Shown here one piece after another: positions 8,178-13,809 of a DNA stretch of 24,870 nt (positions within the stretch are counted from its first letter, which is position 1; the number at the start of each line of letters is the position of its first letter). Under the pieces are notes generated by a model. The model worked only from the letters and a program-made list of their open reading frames with translations, ran no database searches and was not told the DNA's origin. Position numbers and translations under genes: made by a program. This DNA comes from Hyphomicrobiales bacterium (lineage in GTDB: Bacteria; Pseudomonadota; Alphaproteobacteria; Rhizobiales; Kaistiaceae): the NCBI GenBank assembly GCA_017305815.1, contig JAFKJZ010000333.1, positions 1 through 24,870 on the forward strand, given 5' to 3'.

Positions 8178-8495
8178 ATGCTCATCCAGATGGTGACCAT
8201 CATGGTCAAGCCGGGCCACGCCGACGATTTTCTCGAGGCCTTCCGCATCAACTACGAAGGCACGCGCCAGGAGCCGGGCAATCTGCGCTTCGACGTGTTG
8301 CGCGACCCGGACGACGCCAACAAGTTCCTGATCTACGAAGTCTTCAGGTCGGAAGCCGCGCTCGAGGAACACCGCCGCACGCCGCATTACCAGAAATGCG
8401 TCAGCCTGCTGGAGCCGATCCAGACCGGCCCGCGCACCAAGGTGTTCTATCATGCCGAGATGGCGGATTTCCTCGCTGACGCGACGGCCGACTAG
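8178..8495 (+). CDS. lsrG: LsrG, phospho-AI-2 isomerase (ABM-fold)
   Basis: A 105-residue protein of the antibiotic-biosynthesis-monooxygenase fold. LsrG converts phospho-DPD to 3-hydroxy-2,4-pentadione-5-phosphate. Matches to the 96-residue E. coli protein include EPGNLRFDVLRDPDD, IYEVFRSEAALEEH, RTPHYQKCVSLLEP and TGPRTKVF. I place the start at the ATG 8178, 6-7 nt after AAAGGAG; a GTG two codons upstream lies inside that ribosome binding site. It follows lsrK by 57 bp, whereas in enterics lsrG ends the lsrACDBFG operon, so the gene has been moved to the regulator-kinase side. No lsrF follows. A hairpin overlaps the stop codon. Confidence 0.93.
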   Translation: MLIQMVTIMVKPGHADDFLEAFRINYEGTRQEPGNLRFDVLRDPDDANKFLIYEVFRSEAALEEHRRTPHYQKCVSLLEPIQTGPRTKVFYHAEMADFLADATAD

Positions 8496-8505
8496 GCGTC
8501 GGCCG
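8485..8505. terminator. Stem-loop over the lsrG stop codon
   Basis: CGGCCGAC (8485-8492) and GTCGGCCG (8498-8505) form a perfect 8-bp stem with a 5-nt loop containing the TAG. There is no T-run on either side. It lies between convergent genes only 36 bp apart and may block read-through, possibly in both directions. Confidence 0.4.
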
Positions 8506-8531
8506 CGCCACTTGCTGCGGGGCGCGCCGGG

Positions 8532-10073
8532 TCAGCCCAGCGCCCCGGCGGTGAGCTTGCCGCCGATCGCGGCCGGGCCGGACGAAACGGTGGCGTCCGG
8601 CAGGCTCTCGAACCGCGCCAGTTGTTCGCCGAGCGCAGGGATGTCGTCGATCGTCGCCATGTCGATGCGTCCGACGATCCGGCCGCGGGCCAGCACCACC
8701 ACCTCGTCGGCGACGTCGAAGATCTCCTGCACCTCGGTGCAGAAGACGACGACCGAGCGGCCCTGGGCGGCGAAGTCGCGCAGCAGCTCGTAGATGTCGG
8801 CCTTGCTGGAGATGTCGACGCCGCGCGTCGGCTCCTCGATCACGACGATGTCGGTGTTCTCCTCCATCGAGGCGCCGAGCACGACCTTCTGCTGGTTGCC
8901 GCCGCTGAGCGACGTGATCGGGTGCTCGATGCTGCCCGTCTTCACCCGGTAGCGGGCGACGCCCTGGCGCGCCAGCGCTTCCAGCCGCGCGGGATCGAGC
9001 AGCTTCGTGGCGCCGCCAAGCGCGCCGAGGCCGAGCCGGGCGGCGAGGTTCTCGCCGACGCTCATATTGTGGAAAACCGTGTGCCGGCGGCTGGCCGCGA
9101 GATAGGAGACGGTGGTGCGGCCGCGCGGCGTCAGGCTGCGGCGGTCCGCCTCGCACATCGGGCGGAAGGCGCCGATCGCCTGCGCCAGTTCGCGGGCGCC
9201 GGATCCCTCGACGCCGGAAAGCGCGACGATGCGACCCGGCATCAGGTCCATCGAGATATCGCGAAACGCGTTGAGCCGGTCGGCGCAGTTGCTCAGCCGC
9301 CAGACCGGCGATAGAGCCTGGCCGGACGCGCTTCTTGCGCCCGAGCGGACGGCTTCCGGCTTCTTGTCGCCGGCATGGCTTGCCGTCAGATGCGCGGCGA
9401 TCGCCGTTTCGCTGATCTCCGCCCCGTTGATCTCGGCGCTGATGCGGCCGTCGCGGAGAACCAGAACGCGATCGCAGCAGCGGACGAAGTCGTTCAGCCG
9501 ATGCGTGATCAGCAGGACGATGCGGCCGTCCGCTGCCAGTTCGCCCATGGTGGTGAACAGCGCTTCCGATTCCTGCTCGGTCAGCGCCGAGTTCGGCTCG
9601 TCGAAGAGATAGACGTCGGCGTCGCTCAGCATGGCGCGGGCGATCTCGACGCGTTGCTGCACGGCGAGCGACAGGTCGGTCAGTTCGTAATGCGCGAAGG
9701 CGGCGATGCCGAGCCTGGTCAGCACCGCCTTGGCCGCCGCCGGATCGACGGCGATGCGGCCGAACCAGTTTCCTTCGCGGCCGACGGCGAGGTTCTGCTC
9801 GACGGTCATGTTCGGCCAGACATGCGGCTCCTGGTGCACGACGGCGACGCGCCGCCAGACATCGGCGACCGGCCCATCCGGGCGGAGCAGGGTGATCTCG
9901 CCGCTATCCGCCTGTTCCTCGCCGGCGAGCATCCGCATCAGCGTGCTCTTGCCGGCGCCGTTCGGGCCGGCGATGCCGATGATGCTGCCGGACGAGATGT
10001 CGAGATCGAGCCCGTTCAGCGCCCGCGTCGCGCCATAGCGCTTGGTGATGCCCTTGCCGGTGAGGCGGATCAT
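8532..10073 (-). CDS. CUT2-like ABC importer ATPase (two nucleotide-binding domains)
   Basis: A 513-residue sugar-type double ABC ATPase. The start at 10071-10073 gives MIRLTGKGITKRYGATRALNG and overlaps the permease stop (ATGA); the longer frame upstream is permease antisense in another frame. Domain 1 has Walker A GPNGAGKST (36-44, K42) and Walker B VYLFDEP (154-160), with NSAL where TSAL is usual. Domain 2 has a lysine-free Walker A (ALSGVEGSGARE), a signature LSGGNQQ (389-395) and a Walker B reading VVIEEPTRGVD, with E413 where aspartate is usual. It powers the importer encoded by the two upstream genes. The substrate is unknown; the neighbouring hyuAB genes hint at an amide or heterocycle, but the fold family mostly handles sugars. 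It ends 36 bp from lsrG, convergently. Confidence 0.88.
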   Translation of the reverse strand: MIRLTGKGITKRYGATRALNGLDLDISSGSIIGIAGPNGAGKSTLMRMLAGEEQADSGEITLLRPDGPVADVWRRVAVVHQEPHVWPNMTVEQNLAVGREGNWFGRIAVDPAAAKAVLTRLGIAAFAHYELTDLSLAVQQRVEIARAMLSDADVYLFDEPNSALTEQESEALFTTMGELAADGRIVLLITHRLNDFVRCCDRVLVLRDGRISAEINGAEISETAIAAHLTASHAGDKKPEAVRSGARSASGQALSPVWRLSNCADRLNAFRDISMDLMPGRIVALSGVEGSGARELAQAIGAFRPMCEADRRSLTPRGRTTVSYLAASRRHTVFHNMSVGENLAARLGLGALGGATKLLDPARLEALARQGVARYRVKTGSIEHPITSLSGGNQQKVVLGASMEENTDIVVIEEPTRGVDISSKADIYELLRDFAAQGRSVVVFCTEVQEIFDVADEVVVLARGRIVGRIDMATIDDIPALGEQLARFESLPDATVSSGPAAIGGKLTAGALG

Positions 10074-11134
10074 GTCGCCGCCCCCGCGCCGGAGCGGACC
10101 GAACGCTGGCCGGCGCTGCGGATCAGCTTCTGCGAGACGAGATCGAGCCAGACGGCGCCGATCGTCACCAGGCCGATGAAGAGAAGCTGGACGAAGGAGG
10201 AGACGCCGAGAAGCGCGAGGCCGTTGTTGAGCAGCGCCAGCAGGATCACGCCCAGAAGCGTGCCGAGGATGGTGCCGCGGCCGCCATTCAGGCTGGCGCC
10301 GCCGATGACGACCGCCGCGATGACCTGGAAGGACAGCGAGCTCGACTGGGTCGGGCCGACCGAGCCGACATAGGAGAAGTCGAGGATGCCGGCGAGCCCG
10401 GCCATCAGCGCGCTCAGGATGAAGACGACATACTTGTACTTCTTGAGCGGCAGGCGGGCGACGCGCGCCGCCTCGGCATTGCCGCCCATCGCCATTAGGC
10501 GAAAGCCGAAGACGGTGCGGTGGCGCAGGATCCAGAACAGGATGAAGGCGCCGACCAGCCAGAGCGTCTCGACGGGAATGTTGTAGGCCATCAGCGCGCC
10601 GCCGAGGCCGTGGAAGAACGACAGCTCCCACTCCGGCGGCAGCGGGTCGTTATAGGCCGGCGTGAAGGTGGTCGCGTTGCTGATCAGGAGCGACAGGCCG
10701 TCGGCGACGTTCAGCATGCCGAGCGTGGTGATGAAGGAGGGCAGGCCGGCGCGCACGGTCAGGAAGCCGTTGAGCAGACCGGTCAACAGGGCTACGCCGA
10801 GGCCGGCGGCGAGCGCGACCAGCAGGGACGTCGTGAAGGGCAGGCTGCCGCCGCCGAGCCAGAGCGTCGCCGTCACCGTGCCGGCCAGTCCGTAGACGGC
10901 GCCGACGGAAAGGTCGATCTCGCCGAGCAGGATCACCAGCATCTGGGCGAACGCCACCATGCCGAGCGCCACCATGGAGCGGACCAGCGTCAGCATGTTC
11001 TCCGGGCTGAGAAAGGCCGAGCGCTGCGACTGGACGATGGCGGCGATGAGAAGGATTGCCAGCGCCAGGCCGAGGGTTCGCAGGCTGTTCAGGACTTTTT
11101 GCTGCCCCAGGAGGGCAAGGGCGGATTGGGTCAT
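10070..11134 (-). CDS. CUT2-like ABC importer permease
   Basis: A 354-residue BPD_transp_2 membrane protein with about ten hydrophobic helices. Family landmarks are LVILLGEIDLSVGAVYGLAGT, LTVRAGLPSFITTLGML, AMGGNAEAARVARLPL, VVIGGASLNGGRGTILGT and LLNNGLALLGVSSFVQ. It is the only permease in this operon, so it probably works as a homodimer, as is common for RbsC-type systems; region 1 uses two different permeases instead. GGAG lies 7 nt before the ATG. It follows the binding-protein gene after an 86-bp gap containing a stem-loop, and its stop overlaps the ATPase start. Confidence 0.9.
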   Translation of the reverse strand: MTQSALALLGQQKVLNSLRTLGLALAILLIAAIVQSQRSAFLSPENMLTLVRSMVALGMVAFAQMLVILLGEIDLSVGAVYGLAGTVTATLWLGGGSLPFTTSLLVALAAGLGVALLTGLLNGFLTVRAGLPSFITTLGMLNVADGLSLLISNATTFTPAYNDPLPPEWELSFFHGLGGALMAYNIPVETLWLVGAFILFWILRHRTVFGFRLMAMGGNAEAARVARLPLKKYKYVVFILSALMAGLAGILDFSYVGSVGPTQSSSLSFQVIAAVVIGGASLNGGRGTILGTLLGVILLALLNNGLALLGVSSFVQLLFIGLVTIGAVWLDLVSQKLIRSAGQRSVRSGAGAAT

Positions 11135-11169
11135 GGTGGCTCCGGGACGGCAGAGTCAGGGGACAGGCG

Positions 11170-11202
11170 AAAACGGCGCGGAGATGCTGGATCGCCGCGC
11201 CG
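11170..11202 (-). terminator. Stem-loop plus T4 between binding-protein and permease genes
   Basis: Read on the minus strand, CGGCGCGG (11202-11195) pairs with CCGCGCCG (11181-11174) around a 12-13-nt loop and is followed at once by TTTT (11173-11170). This resembles a partial intrinsic terminator that would leave more transcript for the binding protein than for the membrane and ATPase genes. Confidence 0.5.
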
Positions 11203-11220
11203 CCATGTCGGCGCTGGAGG

Positions 11221-12342
11221 CTAGCGGGCGGCCTTGAGGCGCTCGCGGCCTGCGTCCACGGTCAGTTCGTTCTCGCCACCGGCCTGGGTGATGACGATCG
11301 GGCGCAGGAACTGCATCGGATCGGCCGGCGTCTCGCCCTTGGCCAGGAACTGGGCGCACTGCTCGACGGGAGCCTGGGCCTGGTTGTCGAAGCCCTGGTC
11401 GATCGTGACGAGCGTCGTGCCCTCGCCGATGGAGTCGAGGATGGCGCCGCTGACGTTGAAGCCGGAAGCGTACACCTTGCCGTTGAGCTTCAGGTTGCGG
11501 ATGACGTTGCCGACGCCCTCGATGCCCTGGTCGGTGTGGAAGAACAAGGTAACGTCGGGGTTGGCGGTCAGGAAGGGCGTGACCGAGTTCAGCACTTCCT
11601 GCGTCGTGAAGTTCTTGCCGGTCGGGATGCCGCTCTTCACGTCGTTGAAGAACTTCGCGTCGGGGAAGACCGACTTGTAGCCTTCCATGAAGCCTTCCAT
11701 GCGCGCCTGCGCCCAGGGCTGGTCGGGAGCGCCGCTGCCCATGGCGATCTTGTTGACCTGAACGCCCTTTTCCTTGATCAGCCGGGCGGTCGTCTCGCCG
11801 TTGATCTTGCCGGCCTGGACCTCGTTCAGGGCGTAGAAGGCGAAGCGCTTGGCCTTCGGCGCGTCGATGTTCAGCGTGAACACCGGAATGCCGGCGTCGG
11901 CATATTTATTGATGATGCCGGTGAACTGGTTTGGCAGCGGCGGCTGCAGCGCCAGGCAGTCGACCTGGCCGGAATTCAGCAGCGTCTCCAGCTCGGAAAG
12001 CTGCTTGGCGGTATCGGGATTGACCGGGCCGACCATGCGGCACTCGGCCGAAAGCGCCTTGTTGGCGTTCTCGCAGCCCTTCTTGGTGCCGATGCGCATT
12101 TCCGCGCCCTGGATCGGCAGGCCGGTGCCCTCGATGCCGACCACGATGTTGGCGGTCTCGCCCGCCTCGAGCTTCTTGACGATGCGCGGAGCAAGCTTGA
12201 ACTCGCCCCAGGGCATGGTGCGGCTCTTCGCACCGTCCGGCACGGTGATGCCGGCGGCATGCGCCGATGTGGCTGCGCCGCAAACGCCGGCAAGCAGCGC
12301 GGATCCGATTACCGCGAGCATGCGGCTTCTCAGGCAGGACAT
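11221..12342 (-). CDS. Periplasmic substrate-binding protein (ribose/galactose-type, Peripla_BP_4-like)
   Basis: A 373-residue secreted binding protein. The ATG at 12340-12342 follows GGAG by 8-9 nt. A signal peptide (MSCLRSRMLAVIGSALLAG..., cleavage near residue 29, SAHA/AG) is clear. Family features are VVGIEGTGLPIQGAEM, GQVDCLALQPP, GIPVFTLNIDAP, LFFHTDQGIEGVGNVIR, YASGFNVSGAILDSIGEG and TLVTIDQGFDNQAQAPVEQ. The mature protein has several cysteines (for example KKGCENANKALSAEC), so a disulfide is possible. It is the first gene of the importer operon, with its own promoter and the GCATAACAGAAC word about 30 bp upstream. I do not recognise the ligand. Confidence 0.9.
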   Translation of the reverse strand: MSCLRSRMLAVIGSALLAGVCGAATSAHAAGITVPDGAKSRTMPWGEFKLAPRIVKKLEAGETANIVVGIEGTGLPIQGAEMRIGTKKGCENANKALSAECRMVGPVNPDTAKQLSELETLLNSGQVDCLALQPPLPNQFTGIINKYADAGIPVFTLNIDAPKAKRFAFYALNEVQAGKINGETTARLIKEKGVQVNKIAMGSGAPDQPWAQARMEGFMEGYKSVFPDAKFFNDVKSGIPTGKNFTTQEVLNSVTPFLTANPDVTLFFHTDQGIEGVGNVIRNLKLNGKVYASGFNVSGAILDSIGEGTTLVTIDQGFDNQAQAPVEQCAQFLAKGETPADPMQFLRPIVITQAGGENELTVDAGRERLKAAR

Positions 12343-12369
12343 GAGGATCTCCGTTCGGTTCTGGAAAGT

Positions 12370-12386
12370 GTTCTGTTATGCAGAAC
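12370..12386. promoter_or_regulatory. Palindromic operator GTTCTG-N5-CAGAAC upstream of the importer operon
   Basis: GTTCTG (12370-12375) and CAGAAC (12381-12386) are perfect inverted arms with TTATG between. On the minus strand the 12-mer GCATAACAGAAC reads from 12381 to 12370, and the same 12-mer occurs at 13487-13498 near iclR. Another GTTCTG lies at 12358-12363. It is a candidate site for the adjacent IclR regulator. Confidence 0.6.
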
Positions 12387-12404
12387 TATGTTTTGTGCAC
12401 TTGA

Positions 12405-12432
12405 ACTGTAACGGAGGGCCGACGCTTGTCAA
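12405..12432 (-). promoter_or_regulatory. Probable importer operon promoter
   Basis: On the minus strand a perfect TTGACA (12432-12427) is followed after 16 bp by TACAGT (12410-12405, 4 of 6). Transcription would start near 12398, so the palindrome at 12370-12386 lies just downstream, a position suited to repression. Confidence 0.5.
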
Positions 12433-12480
12433 TACGGCCTCGGGGGCATCCGATTTCGGGCGGGAGCGGAGGTTCGCCGA

Positions 12481-12498
12481 GGCGCGCGTCAGCGCGCC
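12481..12498. terminator. GC-rich stem-loop downstream of the IclR-family gene
   Basis: GGCGCGC (12481-12487) and GCGCGCC (12492-12498) form a perfect 7-bp stem with loop GTCA, about 50 bp beyond the iclR-family stop and upstream of the importer promoter. No T-run follows, so termination is uncertain. Confidence 0.3.
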
Positions 12499-12546
12499 CC
12501 TGCGGCATTCAGGTGCGGGCCCGGTCGAAAGCGAGGCGGGTAGCGG

Positions 12547-13368
12547 CTAGCGGCGGGGCGGCAGCGCGGCGTGCGTCGGGCCGCCGAGCAGGACGCTGAC
12601 CCGGTCGGCGTGGGCGCGGACGATGGCGCCGAGCCGGTGGATATCCTCGTCGGTGCCGAGCTTCATCGTGGTGACGCTGATCGCCGCCACGGCGTCGCTG
12701 CTGCGGTCATGGATCGCGGCGCCGACACAGAGCACGCCGACATTGTCCTCCTCGTTGTCGAGGGCATAGCCGCGTTCGGCGACGATCTTCAGCTCGTCGA
12801 TCAGCGCCGCCGGGCTGGTCAGCGTATGCTCTGTCCGGCGCGGCATGCCGAGCCGTTTCAGGATGGCCTCGACCTCGTCCTTCGGCAGGCCGGCGAGGAG
12901 CGCCTTGCCGACCGAGGAGCAATGCGGCAGCTCGCGCCTGCCGAGTGACGACATCATCCGGAACGGGCCGGGCGCATCGACGCGCCCGATCGCCACCGCA
13001 TAGCCGTCGTCGAGCACGGCGAGGCGCGAGGTCAGCCGCGTCGTGTCGGTCAACTGCTGGAGGATCGGGGTGGCGAACTGGGTGATGCCCATTCCGGCGA
13101 CGGCCCGGTCGCCGAGATGCACCAGCGCCAGGCCGAGCCGGTAGAGCCGGCCGTTGCCGATGCGGGTGTCGGCAACGAAGCCGCGCGCCACCATCGTTTG
13201 CAGCAGCGTGAAGGCGGTGCTGCGCGAGACGCCGATGGCGGCGGCGATCTCGCCGACTCCCATGCCCTTGCTGTCGCCTGCGCCCAGCGCCTCGAGCACG
13301 TCCAGCGCCCGGCCGACGCTGCGCAGCGGGTATTTGTCGTTGGGGCTCTCTTCCGGGGTCGTCGACAC
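12547..13368 (-). CDS. IclR-family transcriptional regulator
   Basis: A 273-residue regulator with an N-terminal winged helix (about 15-70; recognition region VGEIAAAIGVSRSTAFTLLQTMVARGFV) and a C-terminal IclR effector domain (HCSSVGKALLAGLP, GYALDNEEDNVGVLCVGAAIHD, ISVTTM). The start is the GTG at 13366-13368, with AAGAGG about 8 nt upstream; longer in-frame extensions begin without a ribosome binding site and do not resemble the family. IclR proteins usually bind palindromes and respond to small catabolic intermediates. Its position between the importer and hyuAB, and the shared GCATAACAGAAC word in both control regions, suggest it governs both. The effector is unknown. Confidence 0.9.
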   Translation of the reverse strand: MSTTPEESPNDKYPLRSVGRALDVLEALGAGDSKGMGVGEIAAAIGVSRSTAFTLLQTMVARGFVADTRIGNGRLYRLGLALVHLGDRAVAGMGITQFATPILQQLTDTTRLTSRLAVLDDGYAVAIGRVDAPGPFRMMSSLGRRELPHCSSVGKALLAGLPKDEVEAILKRLGMPRRTEHTLTSPAALIDELKIVAERGYALDNEEDNVGVLCVGAAIHDRSSDAVAAISVTTMKLGTDEDIHRLGAIVRAHADRVSVLLGGPTHAALPPRR

Positions 13369-13454
13369 GTTTGCGCCTCTTGCTTTTTGGTCTCGCCTGA
13401 AACTGCAGGTCGGATCGGGCCATTCGTACAACCGATAAGCGGAACGATGGCCCG

Positions 13455-13484
13455 TTGACAACATCCACGAACTGCTCCTACGAT
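13455..13484 (+). promoter_or_regulatory. Probable hyuAB promoter
   Basis: A perfect TTGACA (13455-13460) is followed after 18 bp by TACGAT (13479-13484, 4 of 6). The start would fall near 13491, inside the first AACAGAAC word. The overlapping reverse sequence TTGTCA could serve iclR on the other strand. Confidence 0.45.
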
Positions 13485-13486
13485 TT

Positions 13487-13518
13487 GCATAACAGAACCA
13501 TGTTCGGCTTAACAGAAC
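13487..13518. promoter_or_regulatory. Repeated operator words near the hyuA promoter
   Basis: GCATAACAGAAC (13487-13498) is identical to the word upstream of the importer operon. TAACAGAAC recurs exactly 20 bp further on (13510-13518), and GAAC-CAT-GTTC between them forms a small palindrome. The second TAACAGAAC begins about 25 bp past the -10, and the copy at the importer promoter about 26 bp past its -10, so the layout is conserved. Confidence 0.6.
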
Positions 13519-13591
13519 AGATAATGGTCTCGACAGGGAAATGCAGGATGCGGTCCGAAAGCTCGACTTGCGGGACCGGGGGAGGCGCTTG

Positions 13592-13708
13592 ATGCCGATC
13601 CCGTCCGAACTGGCCAATGCCGTCTTGGTTCGAGCCGCCTGGCGCTCCCGGCGGATCGCGATGTCGCCGCCCCGTGACGCGCGCCGGGCGATCGCCACGC
13701 TTTTCTAG
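13592..13708 (+). CDS. Possible 38-codon leader ORF upstream of hyuA
   Basis: An ATG at 13592 is preceded by a very strong GGGGGAGG about 7 nt upstream and opens a 38-residue frame (begins MPIPSELANAVLV, ends IATLF). The product is basic and arginine-rich with no recognised domain. It lies in the long hyuA leader, 101 bp before hyuA, and is followed by an imperfect hairpin. It could be a leader peptide or chance; the ribosome binding site is the only positive evidence. Confidence 0.3.
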   Translation: MPIPSELANAVLVRAAWRSRRIAMSPPRDARRAIATLF

Positions 13709-13809
13709 GTTCAGCCTGTTTCCGGAGCCGCGATCGGCCTCCGGCTTTCACCGATCTCTTCCTGAAGGCGCCGCCGAACTCGGTCGCGCCCGCATCCCTG
13801 GAGCCGACA

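Larger units (their letters stand above)
13369..13809. other. 441-bp spacer between the IclR gene and hyuA
   Basis: The first 150 bp are relatively AT-rich and hold a plus-strand promoter candidate and the repeated AACAGAAC words. The rest is GC-rich leader for hyuA, with a 38-codon open frame (13592-13708) and an imperfect stem around CCGGAGCC/GGCCTCCGG (about 13722-13745). If the promoter call is right, hyuA has an untranslated leader of about 320 nt, unusually long for this compact window. Confidence 0.6.

Noticed and set aside
6534..8453. Very long open frame antisense to lsrK and lsrG (639 codons, minus)
   Set aside because: It is a mirror of GC-rich codon use in real genes; the composition is dominated by R, A, G, D and H with no domain, and the plus-strand proteins are unmistakable.
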